This document shows positions 41,742 through 55,162 of a stretch of 64,000 nucleotides of DNA, in pieces (the first letter of the stretch is position 1; every line of letters starts with the position of its first letter). The position numbers and the translations under genes were made by a program. This DNA is from Eucalyptus grandis (Eukaryota; Streptophyta; Magnoliopsida; Myrtales; Myrtaceae), in contig NC_052618.1 of NCBI RefSeq assembly GCF_016545825.1, positions 60,070,561-60,134,560 of the forward strand, read 5' to 3'. The notes below the pieces were generated by a model that saw only the letters and a program-made list of their open reading frames with translations, was not told the DNA's origin and did no database searches.

Positions 41742-43011
41742 GTTAGATGTATGCCCTAAAGTTGCTATGTAATAGTTACATATTAGGGATTTCAGTTGTA
41801 CTTTCATTATTATTATTTAATTAATGGCAATGACGTATTCATTCATTTGTCCAATTATTTTATATTGATGAATGATTCCATAAGATCGATTGCAACTAGA
41901 CCTATTCTTGAGACGTCAAGAATATATGTGACGGGTTCATAGTTAGACTGAATCTTTAAATTGTTCCTGGTCGATGGATTATTAAGTGGATATTAATAAT
42001 CCTGTTGAGACCGGTGTGTTCTTAACTTCGCCATTAAGTATTGGATACTTAAGGGAATGATGAGTCACATGTCATTGGGTATTATGATGCCTAAGAGTTA
42101 GAACACAGTGTTTGTATTAGACAAATTCACTGAACGTGACGCATATGGAACGATTAGCGACATGGAAGCTTTTAGCGTGGTCAATGTCTAATTGTTCATG
42201 CTTTGGTCTTGTGTAAATAATCCTTAGACACTGAGGCACAAGCAGTTAACTTGTGTATCGAACAACTATGGTTCACGGGTGCACATAATGCCGGGTCGTT
42301 GATCCGTCTTTATACTTGATGGTCATAGTTTGTTCATATACGAAGTTACACGTGTGCGCAATATGGAATCTGTCTCCTTGTTATATGCAAGGTATGATAA
42401 TGATGTCCTATGCGATCTAATTGTGACACTGCATTGAAATCCTCGGCCGGGGTTGTAACCGAGAATAAATTGTTTATGTCTCGAATAAAATGCATGTCAA
42501 TTAGATTTGTGCATATGATCGAATTAATGACTTGACAAATATTCCATGGTCTTTGTTTGATCGGGACATAGTAAGACGAGAGGATTGAATTACACCGTAG
42601 CCAAAGCCGAAACGGGTTCATTATGTTCTTAAAGCATTCACACTATCTGGATAGCCATGACATATTGCTAGATGTCAATCGTGGCTTGTAGGACCTAAAA
42701 GATTAATCGGGACAATTAATTCTTTTGGAAGTACTAATGTGTTAGTACAAGTCTTACTACCAGCTTAGTGATGAACCTAGGGATGTCACACACCATAAAC
42801 AACTAGGATGACGTGGAACAAGAGAGAAATATTATTGCAAATGTGTTTGCAATTACTACAATCGAATTAAGTCGATTTGAAATTAAATTAAATGAGATTT
42901 AATTTAATTTGTATCATAGTCACGAGCCTACTTGCATATGATGCACACGCATGCCCAAAATGGATATATGTTAACATACCAAATAAGTTGGCTTTAGTGC
43001 AAGTGGGAGAT
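41742..43011 (+). repeat. Second, divergent LTR-like segment at the copia 3' end
   Basis: Begins TGTTAGATGTATGCCCTAAAG, like the copia LTR start, then becomes unrelated. The segment ends with another GGCTTTAGTGCAAGTGGGAG polypurine region at about 42991-43010. So the internal-to-LTR junction is present twice, 1.27 kb apart. It is probably part of a related element's LTR acquired by recombination. Confidence 0.65.
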
Positions 43012-43976
43012 TGTTAGATATATGCTCTAAAGCTGCTATGTAATATGTACATACTAGGGATTCCATTTGTACATATAAGGATTATGTTATTATTGTTATT
43101 TTTTAAGGAAATTGATTAATTATTAATTAATTAATTGATTAATTAATGTGGAAATGGTCAGCAAATTTTTGCTGACCACTTCGCACGAATTCGTGCATGA
43201 TGGTCGCGGTTGCCGACCATCGTGCACGCATTTAGTTCGTGCATGGATGGTCAGCAACCGCTGACCATCGTGCACGAAATCGTGCATAAACGGTCGTGGT
43301 TGCCGATCGTTCCATTCATGCACGATCGTGCTCGATCGTGCATGAGAACGGGATCGCAACGGTTCCGATCCCACGATCGGCAACCGTTGCTGATTCATGT
43401 ATAAATATTAAAAAAGATAGGCTGCAAAAAGGGTTGCAACTAAGAGAGATTTTCTGTGGGTGTGCGTCTTGTTTTTGGCGACACTTCAAGGGGTTGAAAT
43501 ACAGAGAAAGGTGGGCGTGCGCTATTTGTTTTTAGAGAAAATGAGTTGCTGAAAACAAAGAGAAATGTGTGTGTTCTTGTGTTCTTGTATTCTTTGAGAG
43601 ACACGAGAAAGTAGAGTGTTTTTCTCATTCGGGCCGTGACTATAATACATTGAGGATACGTTGGATCATTTCCACGTGATTGCTAGCACAATCGAAGTGG
43701 AGAATATCCGAAGGTTCTCTCTTCCGTTCGACGTTCGTTGTTGGTGTGTCTCGAACTAGAGGTCCGACGCTTGTGGGACTCGAATTGTAGAACAACCGAA
43801 CCGACTCGTTTCAAAGCGCGCTTCGAGAGGTATTTCGTTTAACTCCCTTTTATGTTTAGATTTTTGATTGAAACGCACGAACAATGCCTTAGGAGAATCA
43901 TGTGTAAAAGATATCTTTGTTTCCGCTGCGTTCATTTCGTTAATTTTTCTTATACATGATTCATGAAACACCAACA
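43012..43976 (+). repeat. Copia 3' LTR, complete
   Basis: 965 bp, starting TGTTAGATAT and ending CACCAACA (TG..CA). It contains a cluster of palindromes around TGGTCAGCAA/TTGCTGACCA and CGTGCATGATCG-like units (about 43155-43385), then a TATAAATATT box (about 43400) and transcribed leader. Confidence 0.9.
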
Positions 43977-44097
43977 TTTTGGGGGATTTTGTGGCCACAG
44001 ATCGAGATTTCTTGCATGAGAAGGCAGGCATTTGAGGAAGATCATGCCGTTCCGCTCCAGCTTCTGGTCCTGAGAGGTGATGAAAGCCTGCCTGTAG
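43977..44097 (-). repeat. Direct duplication of host exon, right copy
   Basis: 121 bp, the counterpart of 33042-33166. This copy keeps the dioxygenase reading frame, so it is the ancestral form, and it continues into the remainder of exon 2. Confidence 0.92.
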
Positions 44098-44896
44098 CCT
44101 TCGAGACTTCCTGGTCTCTCTGCCGACTTTTGCTTCTCATGGTAAGGCAGTTCGAAGGACCCGCGCACGTTTTCCTTCATCATCCTCATCCCTTCATCCG
44201 ACGTTTTATGGTTCACTAACTGCACATTGACGGCAACTTCGCAATCTTCTGCTTTTCCAAATTCAACCCTATTCCTATGAAGATACGGCAATGATTCTTT
44301 TACTTTAGGAGACAACGGTCCATATCATATACGAAGATAATGCTAATCATGTTTCCGAGAGATCATTTCTATGGATTCAAACTTATTAGCCATTTCATCT
44401 ACATGAAATGACTCACCAATTTTTTATTTTTTTTTGGTCGTAAAATGACTCACCAATTTGACCAACTCATTTAGACTCAAATTAAAAAAAAAAAAAAAAA
44501 AAAAAACATTGGTGGGAATCCAAGTGCAAGATTGGATACAATAATCAATCATAAATGAGATCACCCGAAAAGCTTATAAACAATGTAGTTAAGACTGGTT
44601 TATATAAGCATTTAAATGGATGGATGATGAAAAAGAACGAAATCGAGATACTTCATTCGATATCTACAGGTAAACTACTTCAGGTGTACTATTTGCACAT
44701 AATCGGATTAGATGGCATATGCGTCGATCAGCTTCCCCAGGTGGATGACTCTCTGGCCAATGACTGGCGGGCGCCACATTGTCACGGATGCACGTGGGGG
44801 TAAAGCATCGGGCTGTAGGCTGTAGCTGCCTCACCAGCTCTTGCGCGCTCGGCACCGGCAGGTGACCATTCCAAGTTCACCCCCCTCCTCCTCCAT

Positions 44897-46432
44897 TGTT
44901 GCGTCTTCTCTCCGATCTTCCCAACCTGATTTCCGGGTATTGCCGGCTCATATATTCATTGACTTTTTCAAGCATGCCCTCCCGGACGACAGCGACCAGT
45001 CAGCGGGTCAGCGGTCAAAAAATTGGACAAAATTGGATCATCTCCATCTCCAGATCCACATTGTGGCGTTCGTCCCTTCTCCATAAATGACCGCTCAATG
45101 TTTTCTTAGCAAGTGTCGAGTGACGGTTTGATGCCGGGGGGCTTCCACGGGAAAGCCACCTGACCTCACAGTTCGCGAGCGCTCAATTCTTGCTCTTGTT
45201 TGATCACCCTCCTTTCCCCAATCCTACTCTGCTACTTATTCTTGCTCTTACTTTCGCGTCATCCGGCTCCGGCCCCATATCAGGGACACCCGTCCCTTCC
45301 TTGAACCTAGGGGTCCTCAATAGAAACTAACTCCATTTAGGCCCCATCCCCCCTCCCTTACAAATGAAACGGCCAAGAAAAAGACAACAAATTCGACATT
45401 GTCGGTTCTATAAGTCATAATAGGATTAGGTATAGTGCGAGGGCTATCTCTAGCTACATACACAGAATTCATTTGAGATTTTTTTATTGTGATAATCCTC
45501 AAATCTTAATAATACGTTCTCGAGTTACTTGCTAAGACGTCAAGAATGATTTTGAGGAAAATCTATTTAAGAATTGCTTCTTTTAAAGCGCACTTTGGTG
45601 TTGAACATGGACCATATTAGCCAATTTCCATGTATTTTGTGATTTGATTTCATAAATATATAATTTGAAGATAGACTAGTGTTGAGATTCATGTTATGTG
45701 CCATCGTGGATGGAAATAAGTATAATAAAAAAAGGAATTGTTTTTTTTTTTTTTTTTATGTGGGAAAAAAATTACGTTTATGTGATTGAATGGGATGTAA
45801 CGACCCTGGGTAGTTACCAAATACATGGGAAGAGAGATTAAAGTGGTTAATGTTGATCAATTCTAACATAATTTGATGCAATAATAAGAGTGATAAGCCC
45901 AAGAAAGGGAGAGAATGGCGGTTTAGGCGATAGAAAACCGGGTCATCGGGAATGGATCGGGACAAGACGGTAGACACGCGGGCACGCAGCCGGTCCGGTC
46001 CAACCGGTCCGTAGTAGATTGGCGTCTGGGCGTGAAGTGTAAAAACCGATTTTACTCTCGCTCGCGCATTGACTCCCCTCTGAATTCTCTGAAAAGGAAG
46101 AGAGAGAGAGAGAGAGAGAGGAAATCCTGCAGACCAGAGGAGGAGAAGAGATGAATGCAAGAAAGTTGGGGTCTTCGATTGGGAGCAATCGAAATCGATG
46201 AATGCGCGTCTCCGCGGAGGAGGAGGAAGCAGGAGGAGGAGGAGGAGGAGGAGGAGAAGGAGGGGAGAAGGCGAATTGAGGGCATCTGGGACTTGGGGTC
46301 GAAGGATCAGGACCTCGCTGCCTTTAACTCGAGTTTGACTGCGCAGTGCAAGCTCCGTACTGGGTCTCCGCCACTTCTTCTTCATCGTCTTCAAATTTTG
46401 CAACTTTCTCTGCTTGGGTTTCGGAACTGGCT
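44897..46432. other. Intergenic, with upstream and 5' UTR region of the EMSY-LIKE gene
   Basis: No gene seen. Poly(T) run near 45739-45757. A GA run (46098-46120) and GGA repeats (about 46216-46262) lie just upstream of the start codon. Open frames here on the minus strand are reflections of these repeats. Confidence 0.45.
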
Positions 46433-49400
46433 ATGGACTACGAGCCGTACGACAGCAGCGGTGAGTTCTTCTTCTTCTTCTTCTTCTTCTTCTTTCTTTT
46501 TAACCGAAAGAAATCAGGAAGAAGAAGAAACGAGCCTCCGTTCCTCTGCTAATTTAGGTTTCCTGAAGCGATCTTTTGAGTGCCTCCTTTCGGATTTAAT
46601 GCTTCAGTCTTCGATTTTCTGTTGGTGTTTCCGACTTCGGGGTTCTATTGACACTTCGTCCGCTTTGTATGTGCATTCCGCATTTTGTTTGAGCTTTTCT
46701 ATGTTCTGGATGAATGGTGTGCAGTTTCTTTGATGGGCAGTGTCCTCCTCCTCCTCCTCCTGCTGGTACTCCTCTTACTAGTAATTTCTTCATTCTAGAA
46801 GGAAGATCAATTCACTAGCTACCGGGATCGCTTTTCCCATTTCAGCTTGTGATTCGTCTTTTTATCCCTCAGTCACCGGTAGACTTCGTTTTGCCTGTGT
46901 AATTCCCTTCCGTTGCCAGTTGTATCGATGGCTTCAAAATTTAGTGACTGGAGCTGCTAGTCGGCTCTGTGTGGAGTCTGTGCCCCTCATGTAGCATCCG
47001 GTGCAGTTATATCTTTCTAAAGGTCTATCGAAATTGCATCCGCAAAGCTGCCGACACATTCCATTCCTCGTAAGGCCCTTGCTTGTTTGGATTCTAGATA
47101 GCTGATATTTACCAATGTGACGAGCTCAGTGAACAAAAATTAGCATCATGACAACTAAAATTGCCCTCTATGTTCTCAAGAGCACATTACGCTATATAAA
47201 TTGTGGTACAACTTGTACATACACTAATTGAACCTTAGATAACAAGATACCTTCCCCCCCGTTAATGTGGCATAAGGAAAATACAAAGTTCCATTACTGA
47301 AGAATCTGACAAATGTTAGATTGCGATTTGAATTAGATAATTTCTGCATAAGACATGGGTCTAGCTATTGCTAATATATAGTGAACTCTCAAATGATCCA
47401 TGTGGAAGTGAGTGATCCTATTCTCTGAGCCTCTTGTCGATTAGTTTTGATAGATGGAATATTCCTAATTTGTACGTTAATCTATTAATATAGGAAACCT
47501 GCGGGAATATGAGAGTACTTCTGTTTCCCTCCAATAGTTGGGTTTCATTCCAAGAAGTCTCCCCTTTCCAAGCCTGCCAATCTTTGACAAAGGCAATTTT
47601 TGTCTCCGATCATTAATTCCACCATTGAAAGACTATTTTTTCTCACGGATACAATGACAAATTTCCTTCTTAGACTGATAAATACTGTTTGAATGCATCA
47701 TCTACAATAGTCGTAGGCTCTCTGGATTTGAAAGGGTACATTTATGGTAGCTCTGTAGCAACTGCATGTGTGAGTAACAGATCTATCCGATACAGGGTCC
47801 CTGCAATGTAAGTCCTAGTTGCTTCCTTAGTATCAGAACGCCATCCATATTTACTTCCTTTGAAAAGGAGTGCAGGGACTGATGACGATCTTCCTCCATC
47901 ACACCAAAATAGAATTCCCAGAGGAGGTCGCCTTTCTGGGAATGGGAGAGCTGGGTTTGGAGGATCCCTGTCTTACCAAAGAATGTACTCTGAGACAGAT
48001 ATGGAAACTCAAATTCACCAGCTTGAGAGGGAAGCTTACAGTGCAGTCCTGAGAGCCTTTAAAGCTCAGTCTGATGCCATTACTTGGGTATGCTGAGCAA
48101 TTCATTGTACAAATCGTATGTCCGTTGACTGTGTTTATTCAGGTTTAATGACTGCTACATGAATATTATGTTCTTCAGGAGAAGGAAAGTTTGATAACTG
48201 AACTTAGGAAAGAACTGAGGTTATCCAACGAGGAACATAGGGAGCTTTTGAGCCAGGTTAATGCAGATGATGTCCTAAGGAGAATCAGGTCTGATATTGC
48301 AAAAATTTTCTTGTCTCAAGTTTGAGACTTTGTTGCCGATCTGGTTTTTCTTTCTCTATACGAGCAGTGATGAGTCATGTTAGCTAATGCAATTAGGGAG
48401 TGGAGAAAGACTGCGAAACTTCAACAAGGCAATCTCAGTGCCGGTCAAGGCCTTCGTGATCCAACGCCTAATCCTTCTGTCTCAGTATCTCGTAAGAAAC
48501 AGAAGATCACGCAGCCACTTCCATCAGGTTCATCTCAGCCCCTTGCTGGGCCACCTTCATCCTATCATCCACAACCCAAGCCTGCACCCCATCAGCCGTC
48601 TTCATCAGCTGCAAAGAGAGGGCCTATTGGAGGCACCAAGAGCCGGAAGCATAACGTTGTGAGTGAAGAATCACACTATACATTCCCAAGAAGTTTCGTT
48701 TTTCCTTTTCCTTTCAAAATTTTGTGTATCTTATTATATAGGGTCAAGCATTGCCTGTTTCTTCTTCCACCAAGTCAGCACCATATCCTGCCTCAGGTGC
48801 AAGTGGTAGGGGACAGGTTAGCAGGACGTCCTCTGGTGCCCATCTGAGTGAACCTGCTGAAACGGCAAAAGTTGATTCGTTGATTGGACAGAAAGTGCGA
48901 ACTCGATGGCCTGATGACAATAACTTCTATGAAGCTGTCATATATGATTACAACCCAGCTGAGGTACATCTGGCTTTCCTTGCCATATGCTTTTTGTTTC
49001 TATTAATTCCAAATACCACATTATCTATAGATGTGAAATTGTCATGTATCAAGGAATTAATGTGCTCTCAGTCATGATAATTAGCCCTTTTAGAAATACA
49101 CTCAGGTTACGTTGACTATAATCATCAGGTCTAGGGAAGGTGTCAGTGGTATGCAAAGCTGCATGAAAAATCAAAGCTGGGAGTGAATAGTGAGGTTGAT
49201 CATGAGCATGGCTAGGGTTGTGGGTTGTACAGTAACAAGGAGTTGTTTTCTTAGCATTGATGGGAATGGTGATCTGGCCTTATGCGTTTGCTCAAAAGTA
49301 GCCCTTAGCATAGAACAAATCATTAGAAAGGTTGATTCATTGTTTATTCTTATGTGTCGTGTATCACTGGTGTGTTGGCTACATAAACTTCTTCGAAGTA

Positions 49401-52400
49401 GGAGTTTCTTAGTTTTATCCAGCTAGAAAATGTAACTGAGAAGAACAATGGCGAGGCTATTTTACCATGATACTGCATCATAATCTAAAAAGAAACTGCT
49501 TTAGCTTGTAAGTAATTGGTTGGTTAACTTGGTTGCTTATCTTTTTTAGGGGCTGCATGCTCTAGTGTATGATAAAGGTACTCCAAATGAGACATGGGAA
49601 TGGGTAAATCTTTCAGAGGTAAGTCATTTGTTTCACCTCCTTGCTCTGATATTTCCAATGAATATTGTTTGAATTGCATTTTGGGCAAGATTAGCATCTT
49701 GCAGATTCTGTCTTGCTTCGATTTTGAAATTCGTGCCTTGCCACAATCAATCTTCTAAAGACCTTACTTCAAGGCGTGATGTTAGTAGGGTCCTGTTTAG
49801 TTGCAGTAGTGTGTTCATATATTTGAATATGTATGGTTTCTGCCAGAATGTGGAGATTTTATCTAAGAAGGAGAATGAAATTGCTTTATGATCCTAGTAG
49901 GGGAAAAGGAGGAATTAACTTGGTTTATAATACATTGAGGGCTCTCAAATCTGATGATTTGTTGTTAGTTTACCTGTTTATTTTCCTGATATAGCATATG
50001 ATTGTGCTTTTGAATTATACAGAGAACACAGATAGATTCTTACATGGGCATACACTCTTTTTTAGTCTAATTGGCAATTAACCTGCTGAAATATCACGGA
50101 CCTCGTGCAAGAAGCTGTAATTGCTGCAGTATGATACTTTACAGAAATCAATAACTTTATTGAAGAGGTGCCAAAAATCAATAATTTTTTATAGGTAGCA
50201 ATTTTTTTCATTATGGATGTGCTTTGATTATTGAAGGGGTGCCAAAAAAAATCTCCTCAAGTTTGCATGTTCGTTCTTATGATTTGTGACCAAAATTCCT
50301 TTTCTTGCAATACAAGTGCCTTACTTTGGGTTTGGTTTTTTTTTTTTTTTTAAATAAATATTGGGTCAATGATGTTAATGTTATCATGACTTCATCGATG
50401 TTGACGATTATTAAAATATAATTAAAGAGTACAATTTTTTGTCTCTCAAAAATTCAATTGGAATATCCATCTTTTAAAACTTCAATCATGCCATAAAAAT
50501 TCAAATTTTTAAAAATTGTCATGCTAAATGTATTTGCTCCCATATGGCAAACTGATGAGATTTATCTCTAAGTAGCATTCAGTTATATTTTCTTGCCACT
50601 ATGTACTAAATCTAATGTTTGACATTTTAAGTATCTATATTCAATTTGTTGATGCCATAAATGACATCAACGTCAATTTAAAGTGATCAAGTCTCTGGAG
50701 AATTTTACAACTATACCCTTAAAAATTGATATAATGACATGTTTTTCAACATTAAATTTGAAGACATGCATCATCAAACTAATTTTATGAAATTTGGATT
50801 TTAGATTTGAATGTCAATCATTATAAAAAATTTACTAAATATATTACAACGACTGCATAAACAAATATGCTTAGAAATTTATTTTATATGCAATCAGGTA
50901 ATACAAATTTCTAAACCTACTTTTATCTTATATTCTATTTTTGAAATGATTAAAAATTCTCACTTAAGGACTTATCATAATCCTAAAATCAACGGCTATA
51001 GAAAATTACTTTTGAACTTATATATATAAAATAAAATAAAATAATTATATTTTTGAAATATACACGATGTAGACATTTATATTTTCTTTGATAAACATTT
51101 TGTAATTTTGACTAATTGTTGTTGGGTGAGAACTTAGGTTAGTCCTTAGTTCGACAGCCATAAGCGATGCAAGTTCATTCATAGAGTTTTCTTTCATAAT
51201 TAATTGCAGTACTGTACAGTGAGCCTCATTGATAGTGATAAGAATTATGTGTAATGAGAACTAGACATAGGGCTTTGTTCTGATCTAAGTGATAAGAATT
51301 ATCATGTAATGTAACTTAAATTCAGAAAAAAAAAGAAGAAAAAAAAGAAGAGAGATTTGAACAGAAAATAGAATTTTATCTGTCATCATCTAGCATTTAT
51401 ATACTAGATTATTTTTAAATGTTTATCACCAAAATATTCATAACTCTATTATTTCTTGTACATTGATAAAAGATTTATTCATAACTCTATTATTTCTTGT
51501 ACATCGATAAAAGATTTACTAGTAAGGATTTTATTGCCAAAATATGCATCAATATATTATTTCGTGTACAGTGATTAGAGATTTATTACCTAAATATGCA
51601 TAAAAAAGTAAATATTTGCCAGGATTGGAGTTTTTCTAAAGTGATCATGAAAATTAAATTGCTGGGTAAAACTCGCACATAGAGAGGGAGAGAGAGAGAG
51701 AGAGAGATTCTCACGCACACTTACACAAGATTGTGCTATCAGATTTGTTTGTCTACATGATCAATTGAATGTGGAAAAAGCTCATACTTTTGGGGGAAAA
51801 AATCTAGAAGTTCATCATTCAACCTTACGAATATGATCAAGTGATTCTTTTTGGTTACATAATTAAGTGACTTCTAGTTCTACAAAATATAGAGTATAAA
51901 GGATGGAGCAATGCATGCGCTTTGCATTTTGAGGATAAGCATTTTAGTCCTAGCACAGTCACATTTGTAAAACAAATGATTGGTGTTAGTTGTGGACCAT
52001 GTTTGTGGTCGATGCATTCAATGTGTAGATATATTCACAAGACAGTAACTATAAATTTGGCACAAGATGTTTATATTCTGATGCGGAACGTACTTGATAC
52101 TCTAATCTCTTAAAGAATATGGATTGGCATAGCTGTTCTGTCTGCTGTATAATCTGTCAGAAGCAAATTTAGGAATGAGACTTAAGGTGATCTTGCAGTC
52201 AAAGCAAGCAACCATCAAAGACTTTTTCGTGAATCAGAGTAACCACAAGTGAAGATTCTATCCTAGTTATGGAATTTTTTGTTTTAATATTCCATATTTC
52301 TATTCTTGTAGACAAATGCCAAGCCTCATTTAGGTTCTTCTAATTAAGTGTTCCTCTGTGAACCTTTTTAAGGGGCAACTAAAATTCTGAGCATTACTTG

Positions 52401-54135
52401 TTAAAATATGTCAAATATTTGACAGAATGTGTTAAGAACTTTAGGTCATGCAGCATGTGCAGAATGCATAGAAAGTTGGTTTTCGGGGTTGCACATTATT
52501 GTCTAGCAGTTCATAAAGGAGTTGATGACAACAGATGTAGACGTACAGGCAACTGCGTGATTTGTTCACTTGAACAATTTCAGGAAAAAGCAAAACAGTT
52601 GCTTGTGTGTTGGACCATTAAATAGGCTAATTCAACTATTGATAATGTTTTCACATCAACTCACTGCACTGATTGTCAAAAACTGCTGGACAAAAAGGAG
52701 ATGGGAAAGGACATTTATAGAGTTCTCCTAGTTCAACAGATAATTATAAGTACTGGATCCTCTGATCGATGCTCTGTCAAACCAGGCTAGTGACTTGTCA
52801 GAGAGGCTTGGGAGTACTTCTCTGGGACCATGTATTGCTGTTCTTGCATCAAGTCTGCTATCTGATGCAAATCTCCTTTTGGCTTTTTCTTGTCATATGT
52901 CCTTTTTCTGTCTTTTATTTGCTTCAACTTGCTCCATTTCATCCTGATATTGATGGGTTCTTATGGTTGGCAATGATGGTTTTTGTAATCACATTATAGT
53001 GCCATTGCAGACTCTAATTTTTGCCATTAAATGTTTGTCATGTTACTATAAGCTGTAGTTGATCCTGCTTATGAAGGAAGCATCTCCACTAAGTCACACA
53101 GCACTTTTTTGCTTGTGACCATTTGAACCCTTCGAATGAACATGTGGCTATACTCAGGCCTCTCATGCAAACATAAATGGTGCTTTAGAATGGTTAAGGG
53201 GGGTCTCTTAACATATAACTAGATGCACTCTGTTATCTCTGACAAAGGATATGTTCATGCATCTTTCTAGAAGATGGACGTTTTGCCCTGATTGTTATAT
53301 AGTACTGTCCAGTAACCTGACAAAGTTATGACAGTGCAGATCTCCCCGGAGGACATACAATGGATGCGGGAGGACCCTGGAGTCTCTCATCGAGGGAATC
53401 ATGCCATGTCAGGTTCTGGGATGAATAGACCCATGAACCGAGATAATGTTTCAGGTGGAGGAAAAGGGAGAGGGGCTGTAAAGAGTCAATCCAAAAAGGA
53501 GCATCGCCCATTTCAAAATGGGTTAGGAAAGAAAGGGCCAGACATACGCATACGTAACACAGGAACCCTACTAAATGAGGTTGGTGAAAGCAGGCTGCTA
53601 TCTGTTACTTGTAATAGTAAGCTCGTGAATTTTTCTTTATGCAATTCTTTTTCTGGTAATTTGGACAGGTGGAGAGGGTCTTCAGCACTGGCCGTCCTGA
53701 TCCTCTTGAGATGGAAGAAGCAAAGAAAGTATTAAGGGTATGACTAAGGAGTTAAGGGGTGATTCTCTTATTTTTTCCCCCTTGCTTGCGGATCTTACAT
53801 TAGACATGGGGGCAAATAAGGGCTTATTCAGACAAATCACTTGGTTAAATAAGAAACAAAAAAATCTAAAGTGGTTTCTTGATGTTCAATTTTTCAATGC
53901 TCTCAATAAGCCTGTCGCCTGTCAATTGCAGGAGCATGAACGATCACTTGTGGATGCAATTGCTAGACTAGCAGATATCTCAGATGGTGAACAAGGTATG
54001 AATGTGCAGTAGCAGTACTTATTTCATCTTGATACATCATTTCAGCAAGTAGATAATATTTTCCAATCTACTGTTTCTTTAAAAACAGATAAGCAAGGGG
54101 ATCAGTTTCTGCGTGGACGTCCAGTGGACAGGTAA
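46433..54135 (+). CDS. EML: EMSY-LIKE protein (ENT plus Agenet/Tudor-like domains)
   Basis: Ten exons: 46433-46460, 47876-48087, 48179-48288, 48397-48658, 48742-48963, 49550-49618, 53340-53579, 53669-53737, 53932-53995, 54089-54135; 1323 nt, 440 residues, all in phase. It begins [20 protein letters not shown] as EML proteins do. The ENT domain (about 52-125) includes [20 protein letters not shown] and [13 protein letters not shown]. The Agenet/Tudor-like domain (about 247-310) has [20 protein letters not shown] and [19 protein letters not shown]-terminal helical segment has [16 protein letters not shown]. Plant EMLs are nuclear histone readers involved in defence and seed development; which paralogue (EML3-like) is not certain. 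Intron 6 is 3.7 kb and AT-rich. The stop overlaps a perfect donor (CAG|GTAAGTG at 54129-54137), so a longer isoform is possible. Confidence 0.92.
46466..46500. repeat. (TTC)n microsatellite in EMSY-LIKE intron 1
   Basis: About ten TTC units directly after the donor site. Confidence 0.9.
51437..51518. repeat. 41-bp tandem duplication in EMSY-LIKE intron 6
   Basis: Two adjacent 41-bp units starting TTCATAACTCTATTATTTC, differing at one base. Confidence 0.9.
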
Positions 54136-55162
54136 GTGTGGGGTCCGACAGTTCACGAAGGCTTGTTGCTGCTTGAAGTTGGCGGCAAAATGACTTGGAG
54201 AGAAAATGGTGACATTGTGGATGGTGAAACCAGCTAGTGGCTGTTGAAGAAAGATTGCAGGTGCAATGCCACCATACTCTGCTCATACTTACAGAACATA
54301 AAGATAGCATAGTCTTGTAAGATTGGACAGTCTAGGATAATTATAGTGATGAATTTTAACTTTGTTTAGAGCAAGAGTTGTTACTTAGAAAGCGAGAGCT
54401 TAGTTTAACTCAGTGGGTAAGTGAGCTGAGGCAGTGGTCTTGTGTTGCCTAAATTGGTTAAACAATGCTGTCTCGGGTTTTTTTTTAGGGCAAGAGGTTT
54501 TTTTTTTTTTTTTTGGGGGGGCGGTTACATTAAGGTGTTTCTTCTTCTTTGTGTTTTTAGTTTTTTTATTCGGGTAGGATTGCCGTGAAAGTTAAAGGGT
54601 GGAAGTAGAAGAGCATGATGTGATGATGTAAATGAACGGCCAGGGGGGGAGGAGGATCAAAACAGTTACTTGGTTTTCACTCGGGCTTAAACGGAATGAT
54701 GACTATCTTGCTCTTGTCAGGGTCAACAGATAGTCTTAAAGAATGTTCCCGCGAAAGAATTCAGCAACGTTGTTGGGTTAGGCACTTGAGCGTGCACTTG
54801 AAAAGCCTGTCGTTAATGCATCACTGTCCATGACGTTTGAATATAGAAGTGAAACTCCTTCCTTAGGTCATAGGAGGAGATTTGAGTTCAGAAGTGAAAG
54901 TAGAAGGTGATGGGGAATTAGCTCGGGAGCAAAAGCGAAATGCCATGTCCTGAAGTTGTATGTTACGGTACACGGATCAAGGGGGTCAACTGTCGAGAGT
55001 CAACAACAGCAGTTAACAATAAATAAGACACAAAAGCCACAAACTGCCCGACAAAAAAGAGAAGAAAAGAGAACCAAATCCCTGCCCATCATTATACAAA
55101 ATCACATTCAATCGCCCTCCCACCTGGAAAAAGAAAAGAGCAGATGTGCTTGCTTGTTCTAT
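54136..55162. other. Intergenic between two convergent genes
   Basis: Holds the 3' UTRs of the EMSY-LIKE gene (plus) and the bromodomain gene (minus). Poly(T)/poly(G) run near 54499-54522. No additional gene seen. Confidence 0.45.

Larger units (their letters stand above)
32360..44896 (-). pseudogene. 2-oxoglutarate/Fe(II)-dependent dioxygenase (SRG1-like), split by a retrotransposon
   Basis: Minus strand. Exon 1 (about 44896-44640) encodes LPVPSAQELVRQL and IRDNVAP but is out of frame with its likely ATG (44896) and again before HLGKLID. Exon 2 starts at 44219 (LVNHKTSDEGM, LPYHEKQKSAERPGSLEGYRQAF, NLDLWPQNPPK) and is cut at 43977. A second copy of its 3' part (33166-33042) adjoins the rest of the gene but carries a 4-bp insertion. 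The last exon (32933-32360, 191 codons) is intact: MNYYPPCP, HADNSG (Fe ligands His and Asp), DHRAVVN (His) and RVS, which binds 2-oxoglutarate. The intron usually splitting this part is missing, and the upstream donor is GC. Soluble oxidases of this family act on specialised metabolites. With the insertion and frameshifts the gene is very probably dead. Confidence 0.85.
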
